Assembly: GCF_007713735.2 (NCBI RefSeq)
Contig: NZ_VMNW02000005.1
Location: 1 to 64,000 of the forward strand
DNA from: Amycolatopsis acidicola
GTDB taxonomy: Bacteria; Actinomycetota; Actinomycetes; Mycobacteriales; Pseudonocardiaceae
Direction of reading: 5' to 3'
DNA: 64,000 nucleotides
Numbering within the stretch: position 1 is the stretch's first letter; each line of letters opens with the position of its first letter. The notes under the pieces are model-generated. The model made no database searches. It was not told the DNA's origin and worked only from the letters and a program-made list of their open reading frames with translations. Of the stretch, positions 40,742-49,249 are shown piece by piece. The position numbers and the translations under genes are program-made.

Positions 40742-43131
40742 GTGGCGTGAGCGAAGTGGACGTCGCGGCCGAGCGGGCCAGGACCCCCGGAGTGGCCACC
40801 GGGCATCACTTCAACGCCGCCGGGGCCGCGATCCCCGCGGCGGAGACGGTCGCGACGGTCGTGGCGCACCTGGAGTTGGAGTCGGCGATCGGCGGGTACG
40901 AGGCGGCCTGGCAGGCCGCGCCCCGGCTGGACGGCGTGTACCGGCTCGCCGCGGACGCGCTGGGTGCCCGGCCCGACGAGATCGCGCTGGTGGAAAGTGC
41001 GACCGCCGGCTGGCAGCGTGCCGTCGCGGCGTTGCGCCTGCAGCCCGGAGACCGGGTGCTCGCGGCGCGCTCCAGCTACGTCAGCAGCGCGCTGAACCTG
41101 CTCACCCTGGAACGGGAGAGCGGAATCCGGGTGGAGGTCCTCGACAACGCCCCGGACGGAGGGGTCGATCTCGACGCGCTGGACCGGGCGTTGCGCTCGG
41201 GGCCGGTCGCGCTGGTGACAGCCGCGCACGTGCCGACCTCGTCCGGGCTCGTCGAACCCGTCGAGCGGATCGGCGCGCTTTGCCGCCGCGAGGGCGTGCC
41301 GTTCCTGCTCGACGCCACGCAATCGCTGGGACAGCTCGAAATCGACGTGCGCCGCATCGGCTGCGACCTGCTCGTCTCCACCGGCCGAAAGTTCCTGCGC
41401 GGACCGCGGGGAACCGGGCTGCTGTACGCGTCGTCCGCGCTGGCGGGTCTGCTGGCCCCGTTGTCGCCGGACGTGCGCGGCGCGCGCTGGACCCACGAGC
41501 GCGAGTGGGTCGTGGAGCCGGGAGCCCGCCGGTTCGAGCTGTGGGAGGCGGCGCACGCCCTGCGGCTCGGGCTGGGCGCGGCGCTCGCCGACCTGGCGGC
41601 TCTCGGTGCTCCGGCCGTGGCCCGGCGGCTCGCCGGGCTCGGCGGGCGGATCCGCACCGAACTGTCGCAAGTGGACGGTGTGCGGGTCGTCGACCCGCCT
41701 GCCGCGGGTGGCGCGATCGTCACGTTCGCCGTCCCCGGCACGCCGGCCGGGCAGGTCCGCGACGAGCTGGCCGCGCGCGGCGTGCACCTGGTCACCGTGC
41801 CCGCCTCGCACGGGCGCTGGGACCTCGCGGCCCGCGACCTCCCCGCCGTGCTGCGCGCGTCGGCGCACGTCTACAACGACGACGCCGATGTCCACGCGCT
41901 CGTCGAAGCGATGCGCGAGATCACCGCGCGGACGCGGCGGGCGGCGCCGCGGATCCCGGCGCCGGCCGAGCCCGATCCGATCATCTCGGTGCTGGCCAAC
42001 GGAAAACGCGCGGTCGCCCGGCCCGCGCCGGACGTGCTCGACGCCGTCGTCGTCGGCCTCGGCGTGCACGGCCGCGCGACGCTGCACGAGCTGGCGCGGC
42101 GCGGGCTGCGGGTGACCGGGGTGGAACGGTTCCGGCTCGGCCACGACCGCGGCTCGTCGCACGGCGCGACCAGGATGATCCGCCGGGCCTACCCGGACCC
42201 GGTCTGGGACCCGCTGGTGGACGAGGCCTACGAGGGGTGGGCCCGGCTGAGCCGGGACGCCTCGACGTCCTTGGTCCGGACCACTGGCGGGATCTACGCC
42301 CGGCCGCCCGGCGAGCCCGCGGGCCTGCGCGGTCCCGGCTGCGAGGACTTGACGGCCGCCGGGGCCGCACGCGTCGCGCCGGCGCTGCGGCTGACCGAGG
42401 GCTGGACAGCTGTCCATGACCCCGCGGCCGGGGTGATCGACGCCGAGGCCGCGCTGCGGGCGCAGCTCCGGCTGGCCGTCGCGGCCGGTGCCCGGGTGCG
42501 CGAACGTGAGCCGGTGCTCGGCTGGCAGCGCGAGGGCGAACTGATCGCCGTGCACACCCCGCGGGCGCGGCTGCTCACCCGCGCGCTGGTCGTGTGCGCG
42601 GGACCGTGGATCGGGAGCCTGCTCCCCGGTTTCGCGGGCGAACTGACCCCGATCCGCATCGTGAACGCGTATTTCCCCGCCGCCACAACGGATTTGTTCG
42701 GGCCGCCGAGGCTGGGCTGCTTCTCCGCGGAGCTGCCGGAGGGGCTCGCCTACGGCATCCCCGCGCTCGACGGCCGGGGTGTGAAGATCGGGCTCGACAC
42801 CGGGCCCGCGATCGACCCCGACGTCCCGGCGGAGCCCGCCACGGCGGCCGAACTGGCGCTGCTGGAAGGCATCGCGGCGCGGCTGCTGCCCGGCGCGGGC
42901 CGGGTGGGGGAGAGCCTCGTGTGCCGCTACACGATGACGGGCGACCGGCGGTTCCTCGTCGGCCCCGTCGACGGGCAGCCCGGCGTGTTCGTGGCGAGCG
43001 CGTGCTCCGGGCACGGGTTCAAGTTCGCCCCGGCGCTCGGCGCCGCGCTGGCCGACCTCGTCCTCGGCCGCCCGCGTGAGGATCTCGCGTTCCTGTCCCC
43101 GGCGCGGCTGTCCGAGCGGGATCCGGTGTGA
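40738..43131 (+). CDS. Fusion: PLP class V aminotransferase/C-S-lyase-like domain plus MSOX-type FAD amine oxidase
   Basis: This single 797-residue frame joins two enzymes. Residues about 20-400 form a fold-type I PLP domain of class V (close in pattern to EgtE or isopenicillin-epimerase-like proteins), with D192 and the cofactor lysine K218 in STGRKFLRGPRG. Residues about 434-790 form a monomeric-sarcosine-oxidase-type domain with GLGVHG (440-445) and C729 in VCRYTMTGD, where such enzymes link FAD. It may oxidise a secondary or N-methyl amine and then cleave or transaminate the product; this is inference. It ends the transporter operon. Confidence 0.9.
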   Translation: MSGVSEVDVAAERARTPGVATGHHFNAAGAAIPAAETVATVVAHLELESAIGGYEAAWQAAPRLDGVYRLAADALGARPDEIALVESATAGWQRAVAALRLQPGDRVLAARSSYVSSALNLLTLERESGIRVEVLDNAPDGGVDLDALDRALRSGPVALVTAAHVPTSSGLVEPVERIGALCRREGVPFLLDATQSLGQLEIDVRRIGCDLLVSTGRKFLRGPRGTGLLYASSALAGLLAPLSPDVRGARWTHEREWVVEPGARRFELWEAAHALRLGLGAALADLAALGAPAVARRLAGLGGRIRTELSQVDGVRVVDPPAAGGAIVTFAVPGTPAGQVRDELAARGVHLVTVPASHGRWDLAARDLPAVLRASAHVYNDDADVHALVEAMREITARTRRAAPRIPAPAEPDPIISVLANGKRAVARPAPDVLDAVVVGLGVHGRATLHELARRGLRVTGVERFRLGHDRGSSHGATRMIRRAYPDPVWDPLVDEAYEGWARLSRDASTSLVRTTGGIYARPPGEPAGLRGPGCEDLTAAGAARVAPALRLTEGWTAVHDPAAGVIDAEAALRAQLRLAVAAGARVREREPVLGWQREGELIAVHTPRARLLTRALVVCAGPWIGSLLPGFAGELTPIRIVNAYFPAATTDLFGPPRLGCFSAELPEGLAYGIPALDGRGVKIGLDTGPAIDPDVPAEPATAAELALLEGIAARLLPGAGRVGESLVCRYTMTGDRRFLVGPVDGQPGVFVASACSGHGFKFAPALGAALADLVLGRPREDLAFLSPARLSERDPV

Positions 43132-43136
43132 GGGCG

Positions 43137-43829
43137 TCAGGGGCGGAACACGGTGCGGGACCGGCGTTCGTACCAGGCCGCGAGGTGCTCGCCGGACGAG
43201 ATGATGTGCGTGTGCATCGCCTCCCGCGCGCGAGCGGCGTCGCCGGCGTCCAGCGCCGCGATGATCTCGTCGTGCTGGGCCACGTTCTCGTGGCGGTGCC
43301 GTTCGCTGCCGGCGAGCACGAGCGAGGAAACGTTGCGGGGGAAGCTTTCGTTGATACGCGAGACCATCGACGTCAGCCACCCGTTGCCCGCGGCTTCGGA
43401 GATGACGGTGTGGAACGAGTCGTTGGCCGCCTGGGTTTCCGGCGAGCTTTCGCCCGTCGTGCCGGCCAGTGCCGCGCGGAGCACGGAGTTCGCGTCGGTG
43501 AGGGTGCCCAGCTGGCTGCGGCTGATGCGGCCGGCGGCGCGCCGCGCGGCCATGCCCTCCAGCTCCGCGCGCACCTCGTAGGCCTCACGCACTTCCCACG
43601 GCGTCGGTACGCGGATGACCGCGCCCCGGTTGGGCAGCACCTCGATGAGCCCGCCGTTCTGCAGCTGCCGCAACGCTTCCCGTACCGGGGTGCGGCTGAC
43701 GCCGAACTCTTCCGCGAGCGAGGCCTGCCGCAACGGCGCCCCGATCGCGAACTCGCCGCTCATGATCCGCGCGCGGATGCTGGCGGCGATCTCGTCGACG
43801 AGGGATTCATCGGACTCGGGGGACGGCAT
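43137..43829 (-). CDS. GntR-family (FCD domain) transcriptional regulator
   Basis: This 230-residue regulator has a GntR winged helix (about 10-70, QASLAEEFGVSRTPVREALR) and an FCD ligand-binding domain with metal-binding histidines (about 80-220). I chose the ATG at 43829; a TTG at 43883 would run through operator E. It is divergent from the cyclase operon with a paired GGATCC operator between them, which makes it the likely regulator of all four operator pairs. Confidence 0.9.
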   Translation of the reverse strand: MPSPESDESLVDEIAASIRARIMSGEFAIGAPLRQASLAEEFGVSRTPVREALRQLQNGGLIEVLPNRGAVIRVPTPWEVREAYEVRAELEGMAARRAAGRISRSQLGTLTDANSVLRAALAGTTGESSPETQAANDSFHTVISEAAGNGWLTSMVSRINESFPRNVSSLVLAGSERHRHENVAQHDEIIAALDAGDAARAREAMHTHIISSGEHLAAWYERRSRTVFRP

Positions 43830-43873
43830 CTGAACGCGACCAGCCCTTCCGTGTTCGGCGGCCCCAGCGCTTG

Positions 43874-43904
43874 CTGGATCCAAAATGTGTCAGTTCGTAT
43901 CCAA
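43874..43904. promoter_or_regulatory. Paired GGATCC operator, site E (gntR/cyclase)
   Basis: CTGGATCCAA (43874-43883) and TCGTATCCAA (43895-43904) are 21 bp apart between the gntR-type gene and the cyclase gene. Position next to the regulator gene points to autoregulation and identifies the likely binding protein. Confidence 0.75.
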
Positions 43905-43919
43905 TCAGGAGGATAGCCC

Positions 43920-44570
43920 GTGTACCTCGATCCTGAGAAGGCCATCGACATCTCGTTGCCGATCCACCCGGGAATGCTGCACTGGGGACGGCGCCCCGAG
44001 ATCGAGGTCGTCGAGTCCCGTTCGGCCGGGCAGCCCTCCAACGTGAGCCGCTGGCGGATCGGCGCCCACACCGGCACGCACATCGACGCTCCCGGCCATT
44101 TCGTGGACGGCGGGAAAACGGTGGACCAGGTGGAGTCCTCCGCGCTGATGGGCCCGGCGCGCGTGCTGGACCTGACCGGCGTACCGCACGCGATCACCGC
44201 CGCCGACCTGGAACGGGCCGGGCTGGGTGACGAAGGCAGGGTACTGCTCAAGACCTCGAACTCCGCGACGGTCCTGCGCTCGCCGTGGAAGAGCCCGCAC
44301 TGGGTCGGGCTGGCGCCGGACGGGGCGGCCCTGCTGATCGAGGCGGGGGTGCGGATGGCGGGCATCGACTACCTGTCCATCGAGGACACCGACCACACGA
44401 CGAACTGGGAGACCCACCAGCTGCTGTGCGAGGCCGGCGTGCTCATCCTCGAAGTGGCCGACCTGCTCACCGTCGAGCCCGGCCGCTACTGGCAGCTCAC
44501 CCAGCCTATCCCGCTGCAGGGCGCCGAAGCCGCGCCCGCGCCGACGCTGTTGTTCCCGGCGGACTCGTGA
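43920..44570 (+). CDS. Cyclase-family (KynB-like) metal hydrolase
   Basis: This 216-residue protein has the family metal motif HTGTHIDAPGHF (about residue 50), the signature shared by bacterial kynurenine formamidase and isatin hydrolase. It likely hydrolyses an N-acyl or cyclic amide. GGAGGA precedes the GTG start. It is the first gene after operator E. Confidence 0.88.
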   Translation: MYLDPEKAIDISLPIHPGMLHWGRRPEIEVVESRSAGQPSNVSRWRIGAHTGTHIDAPGHFVDGGKTVDQVESSALMGPARVLDLTGVPHAITAADLERAGLGDEGRVLLKTSNSATVLRSPWKSPHWVGLAPDGAALLIEAGVRMAGIDYLSIEDTDHTTNWETHQLLCEAGVLILEVADLLTVEPGRYWQLTQPIPLQGAEAAPAPTLLFPADS

Positions 44571-46042
44571 ACGAGGTCGCCATCGCGGCGCCGCACACCG
44601 AAGCGGTGCGGGCCGCGGAACTCGCCGTCGCGGCAGGGGGCAACGCGGTGGACGCGGCGCTCGCGGCGGCGGCGGCGCTGACCGTCGTGTACCCGCACCA
44701 GTGCTCCCTCGGCGGTGATCTCGTCGCGCTGGTGCACCGGCCGGACGCCACCGTGCGCTCGGTGCTGTCGATCGGCGCGGCCGCGGCGACCGCAGACGCC
44801 GACGCGGTCCGCGCACGGTATTCGCGAATGCCGGGCCAGGGCGCGGAAAGCGTTACGGTGCCCGGAGTAGTCGCGGGGTGGCAGGCACTCGCGTCGTACG
44901 GGCGGCTGACGTTGGCACCTCCGTTGCGGCACGCGGCCGCACTCGCGCGAGGGGGCGTCGCCGTGTCGCCGGGACTGGCGCACGCGATCACCTCCCGGCG
45001 GGACGCCGTGCTGGCCGATCCGGGCCTGCGCGAGCTGCTCACGACGGACGGCACGCCGCGCACGCGAATGCACCAGCCACGACTGGCCGCCACCCTCGAC
45101 GCGCTCGCCGACGACCCGTCCGCGTTCTACCGCGGGTACCTCGCCCAGCAGCTCACGGATTTCCTGCGGCACGGCGGAAGTACACTGTCCACATCGGACT
45201 TCTCCGCGCATCGGGCGGAGACGGCGGACCCGCTCGTGCTCGATCTCCCGGCGGGCCGCTGGTACGCGGCGCCGCCCCCGAGCCAGGGCGTGGTGCTGCT
45301 CGCCGTGCTGGCCGGGATGGCGGAGACCGAGTTGGTCGAGCTGTGTCGTCGCGCCGCCGCCACCAGGGACCGCCTGCTCGGCGACCCGCACGCCGGTCCC
45401 GTCGACGTGGAAGCGTTGCTGCGCGCCGAAATCCCCGCGCCGACCACGTCCGCCGTCCGGACGGCCGGGGACACCGTGGCCGTGACCGCGGTCGGTCGCG
45501 ACGGGCTCGCGGTGTCCCTGATCCAGAGCGTCTACCAGTCGTTCGGCTCCGGGCTGCTCGAACCGGAGACCGGGATCGTCCTGCACAACCGGGCCTCGGC
45601 GTTCAGCCTCGAACCCGGACATCCCGCCGAGTTCGGCCCTGGCCGCCGCCCGCCGCACACGCTGTGCCCGGTGCTCGGGCGCTCCACCGGGATCCTCCTC
45701 GCGGCCGGATGCCAGGGCGGTCGCGCACAGCCGCAGATCCTCGCCCAGACCGTGCCCGCCTTGCTCGACGCGGGCACGGCCCCGGCGTCCGTGCTGGCAC
45801 GCCCACGCTGGGTCGTCGGCGCGCGAGATCTCGGCCACGAGCACGAAACCGTCGTCGCCGAGCCAGGTGCCCGGCCCGAGGTACCGGCCGGCATCCCCGT
45901 CGTCCGCACCGGCGGACCGGTGGACGAGGCCGGGCACGTCCAGATCGCCCGCCTGGCGGGCCCGCGGCTCGACGCCGCGTCCGATCCCCGTGCCGACGGC
46001 GCCGCCGTCGTGCTCGGCAGCCACGAGGAGGACCGATCGTGA
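44567..46042 (+). CDS. Gamma-glutamyltransferase-like protein
   Basis: This 491-residue Ntn-hydrolase of the GGT family has the N-terminal EAVRAAELAVAAGGNAVDAA, YPHQCSLGGDLVAL, and the processing region around DTVAVTAVGRDG with a candidate threonine nucleophile, then SFGSGLLEPETGIVLHNRAS. The TTH.S consensus after the nucleophile is altered, so activity may differ from classical enzymes. No signal peptide is visible, so it should be cytoplasmic. It could remove the gamma-glutamyl group added by the ligase at 49249. Confidence 0.82.
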   Translation: MNEVAIAAPHTEAVRAAELAVAAGGNAVDAALAAAAALTVVYPHQCSLGGDLVALVHRPDATVRSVLSIGAAAATADADAVRARYSRMPGQGAESVTVPGVVAGWQALASYGRLTLAPPLRHAAALARGGVAVSPGLAHAITSRRDAVLADPGLRELLTTDGTPRTRMHQPRLAATLDALADDPSAFYRGYLAQQLTDFLRHGGSTLSTSDFSAHRAETADPLVLDLPAGRWYAAPPPSQGVVLLAVLAGMAETELVELCRRAAATRDRLLGDPHAGPVDVEALLRAEIPAPTTSAVRTAGDTVAVTAVGRDGLAVSLIQSVYQSFGSGLLEPETGIVLHNRASAFSLEPGHPAEFGPGRRPPHTLCPVLGRSTGILLAAGCQGGRAQPQILAQTVPALLDAGTAPASVLARPRWVVGARDLGHEHETVVAEPGARPEVPAGIPVVRTGGPVDEAGHVQIARLAGPRLDAASDPRADGAAVVLGSHEEDRS

Positions 46043-47943
46043 GCACCCTGGCGCCACTGGGCACCGAGGCCCCGCCGCATCCGCTCGACCCGCTGACCCC
46101 GGCAGAGCTGACCGCCGCCGTCGCGGCTGTCCGCGACAGCGGGAAAGTCGGGCCCGGCGCCCGGTTCTGGGGTGTGACCCTCGACGAGCACCACGCGCGC
46201 GGCGGCCCGGACGGGCGCCTGGCCCGCGTCGTGGTGCTCGACCCGGACGCCCACCAGGCGTTCGAGGTCGACGTGACGCTCGGTGAATCCGCGCGTGCCA
46301 CGGCCTGGCGTGAGCTCGACCCCCGAAACCCCGGTATGACTTCGGAAGAAGCCCGTACCGCAGCTGCCGCCTGCCGTGAGGACCCGGAGTTCCGCGCTGT
46401 GCTGGCGCGGCGCGGAATCACCGACATGTCGCTGGTGATGATCGATCCGGAGTCGATCGGCGGGTTCGAGCCGCCCGAGTATGCGGGCCGCCGGCTCACC
46501 TGGGGCAGTGTCTGGCTCAAGACCACGCCCGGGGACAACCACTACGCGCGTCCCGTGCAGGGAGTCGTGCCGATCATCGACATGGAGCGCATGGAGGTGC
46601 TGCGCGTCGAGGACCACGGTGAGACGCCGCTCGCGGCCGAGGCGGGGGACTTCACCACCGCCCGCGAGCCACGTCCCGGGCTGCGGCCGCTCGAGGTCGT
46701 GCAGCAGGCCGGGCCGAGCTTTTCCGTGCGGGGCAACGAAGTGCGGTGGCAGAACTGGTCGTTCCGGGTCGGCTTCACCCACCGGGAAGGCTTGGTGCTG
46801 CACGAGCTGGCATTCTCGGGCAGGCCCGTCGTGCGCCGCGCCGCGGTCAACGAGATGTACGTGCCCTACTTCGACACCAGCGCCACCCAGTACCGCAAGA
46901 ACTTCTTCGACTGGGGCGAGTACGGCGGCGGGCCGCTGACCAACTCGCTCGAGCTCGGCTGCGACTGCCTCGGCGTCATCCACTACTTCGACGCCGCGGT
47001 GATCGGCGGCGACGGGGAGCCCCGCGTCATCCCGAACGCGATCTGCCTGCACGAGGAGGACGACGGCATCCTCTGGAAACACCACGACGGACGCCGCGGC
47101 ACCACCGAGGTGCGCCGTTCCCGGAAACTGATCGTGTCCAGCTCCGTCACCGTCGCCAACTACGACTACGGGTTCTACTGGTCGCTGCACCAGGACGGCT
47201 CGCTCGAGCTGGAGATCAAGATGACCGGCATCCTCTCGGCCACCGGGATCGCCGACGGCGAGGACCCGCCCTACGCGCGCAAGGTCGCGCCCAACGTGGC
47301 CGTCACCAACCACCAGCACTACTTCTCGGTGCGGCTGGACATGGCCGTCGACGGGCCCCGCACCCGGTTGTCGGAAGTTTTCGTGACACCGGAGGAGGAT
47401 CCTGCGCTCGACCCGTACGGCAACGCCGTCCGCACCGGCGTCCGCTCGATTCTGCGGGAGAGCGAAGCCGCGCTGGGCACCGACCCGGCCCGCGCGCTGC
47501 ACTGGCGCGTGGAGAGCGCCGACCGCACGAACCGGATGGGCGAGCCGACCGCGTACCGGCTTTTCGTCGACAGCACCGCGCGGCTGCCGGTGCGCGAGGA
47601 CAGCGTGTGCGCGCGACGCGCGCCGTTCGTCGGCAAAGCCTTGTGGGCCACGGAATACGACCCGGCTCGCCGCTTCGTCGGTGGCGAGTACCCGAACCAG
47701 GCCGAGCCCGGATCCGACGGTGTGCAGGTGTGGCAGCGGGAGGACCGCTCGCTGGACGGGACGGAAATGGTGCTGTGGGCCACCGTCGGGTCGCATCACT
47801 TCCCGCGGCCCGAGGACTGGCCGGTGATGCCGGTCGCGAAGGCACGCCTGCGGCTCGAACCGGACGGCTTCTTCGACCGCAACCCCGCGCTCGACGTCCC
47901 GCCACCGGTCAGCTGTCACGCCGAGACCGATCACTGCCACTGA
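46039..47943 (+). CDS. Copper-containing primary amine oxidase
   Basis: This 634-residue copper amine oxidase converts a primary amine and oxygen to an aldehyde, ammonia and peroxide. Y375 in VANYDYG is the precursor of the TPQ cofactor, D279 in YFDTS is the catalytic base, and copper ligands are H425 and H427 in HQHYF and a histidine of SHHFPRPEDWPVMP. No signal peptide is present, as in Arthrobacter enzymes. It starts at GTG overlapping the GGT-like gene. The aldehyde dehydrogenase at 39296 is its natural partner. Confidence 0.95.
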   Translation: MSTLAPLGTEAPPHPLDPLTPAELTAAVAAVRDSGKVGPGARFWGVTLDEHHARGGPDGRLARVVVLDPDAHQAFEVDVTLGESARATAWRELDPRNPGMTSEEARTAAAACREDPEFRAVLARRGITDMSLVMIDPESIGGFEPPEYAGRRLTWGSVWLKTTPGDNHYARPVQGVVPIIDMERMEVLRVEDHGETPLAAEAGDFTTAREPRPGLRPLEVVQQAGPSFSVRGNEVRWQNWSFRVGFTHREGLVLHELAFSGRPVVRRAAVNEMYVPYFDTSATQYRKNFFDWGEYGGGPLTNSLELGCDCLGVIHYFDAAVIGGDGEPRVIPNAICLHEEDDGILWKHHDGRRGTTEVRRSRKLIVSSSVTVANYDYGFYWSLHQDGSLELEIKMTGILSATGIADGEDPPYARKVAPNVAVTNHQHYFSVRLDMAVDGPRTRLSEVFVTPEEDPALDPYGNAVRTGVRSILRESEAALGTDPARALHWRVESADRTNRMGEPTAYRLFVDSTARLPVREDSVCARRAPFVGKALWATEYDPARRFVGGEYPNQAEPGSDGVQVWQREDRSLDGTEMVLWATVGSHHFPRPEDWPVMPVAKARLRLEPDGFFDRNPALDVPPPVSCHAETDHCH

Positions 47944-47953
47944 AGGAGATCCC

Positions 47954-49249
47954 GTGCTTTCCCGCGAGGACAACGAACTGGTGACCCGCACCGGCCCGGG
48001 CACGCCGGCGGGCGGGCTGCTGCGCGCCTACTGGCAGCCGGCCGCGCTGGTCTCCGAGATGCCGCCGGACCGGCCGGTGAAGGCGCTGCGCCTGCTGGGT
48101 GAGGACCTCGTCCTGTACAAAAAGGACAGTGGTGGCTGGGCGCTGGTCAGCCGGTTCTGCGCGCACCGCGGCGTGGACCTGTCGTTCGGCAGGCTGGAGG
48201 ACGGCGGGCTGCGCTGTCTCTACCACGGCTGGCTCTACGGCTCCGACGGCCGCTGTCTCGAACAGCCCGCGGAACCCGAGCACAGCCGGTTCCACGAGAA
48301 GGTCCGCATCGCGGCGTACCCGTGCGAGGAGCGCAACGGCATCGTGTTCGCCTACCTCGGCGGCGGTACCCCGCCGGAATTTCCCGCCTATGACTGCTTT
48401 CTCGCCCCGGAGGAGTACACCTTCGCGTTCAAGGGCTTGTGGGAGTGCAACTGGCTGCAGGGCGTGGAGGGTGGCATCGACCCGAGCCACGTGTCGTTCC
48501 TGCACCGCTTCCTCGACGAGGACCCGCGGGAGACCTATGGGCAGCAGTTCGCCGAGGAGGTGGCCGGCACCGGGGAGACCTTGTCCAGCCTCGTCGGCCG
48601 CAGCTACCGCCCGGACATCGAGGTGGAGCCGGCCGAGCACGGGCTGCGGGTGTTCGCGGTGCGGACGCTGACCGAAACCCTCAACCACGTGCGCGTGACC
48701 AACCTCTTGTTCCCCAACGCCTTCGTCGTCCCGTTCGGCAATGACCGGGCGTTCTGCCAGTGGCACGTCCCGGTCGACGACGAGAACCACCACTGGTTCA
48801 TGATCCTCTACGACTTCCGCGCGCCCACCGACCAGGAAACCCTGCTGCGCCAGCGCCTTCCCGGGGTGACGCTGCCGGACTACCGACCGGTCCGCAACCG
48901 GGACAACGACTGGGGCTTCGACCCCGCCGAACAGCGATCGGCCACCTACACCGGAATGGGGCTGGACATCAACGTGCACGACCAGTGGGCCGTCGAGAGC
49001 ATGGGCCGCGTTCAGGACCGCACCGTCGAGCGGCTCGGGGTGTCCGACCGGGCGGTGACCGCGAACCGGCGGCTGCTGCTGCGTTCGATCGCGGCGCACG
49101 CCTCCGGCAGGCCGTTGCCAGGGCGGGGGAGCGGGCTGCGCGGTCCACTGGCCGTGGACACCACTGCCCCCGCCGCGAACTGGCAGGAACACTGGCGCGA
49201 AGCCGAAGCCAAGCGCCGCACGGAATCCCCGTGGGCCGGGCAGGCGTGA
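47954..49249 (+). CDS. Rieske non-heme iron oxygenase, alpha subunit
   Basis: This 431-residue oxygenase has the [2Fe-2S] Rieske site C69-x-H71 and C88-xx-H91, and the mononuclear iron site D176-xx-H179-xxxx-H184 in GIDPSHVSFLH. Single-gene oxygenases of this size are often phthalate-type mono- or dioxygenases and O- or N-demethylases. No reductase is adjacent; the ferredoxin-NADP reductase at 51601 is the nearest candidate. AAGGAG precedes the GTG start. Its stop overlaps the ligase start. Confidence 0.93.
   Translation: MLSREDNELVTRTGPGTPAGGLLRAYWQPAALVSEMPPDRPVKALRLLGEDLVLYKKDSGGWALVSRFCAHRGVDLSFGRLEDGGLRCLYHGWLYGSDGRCLEQPAEPEHSRFHEKVRIAAYPCEERNGIVFAYLGGGTPPEFPAYDCFLAPEEYTFAFKGLWECNWLQGVEGGIDPSHVSFLHRFLDEDPRETYGQQFAEEVAGTGETLSSLVGRSYRPDIEVEPAEHGLRVFAVRTLTETLNHVRVTNLLFPNAFVVPFGNDRAFCQWHVPVDDENHHWFMILYDFRAPTDQETLLRQRLPGVTLPDYRPVRNRDNDWGFDPAEQRSATYTGMGLDINVHDQWAVESMGRVQDRTVERLGVSDRAVTANRRLLLRSIAAHASGRPLPGRGSGLRGPLAVDTTAPAANWQEHWREAEAKRRTESPWAGQA

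Noticed and set aside
40618..43380. A 920-codon open frame on the minus strand opposite the fusion gene
   Set aside because: It is an antisense shadow caused by high GC at third codon positions. Its translation is Arg/Gly/His-rich with no domain, whereas the plus strand encodes two intact enzyme domains.
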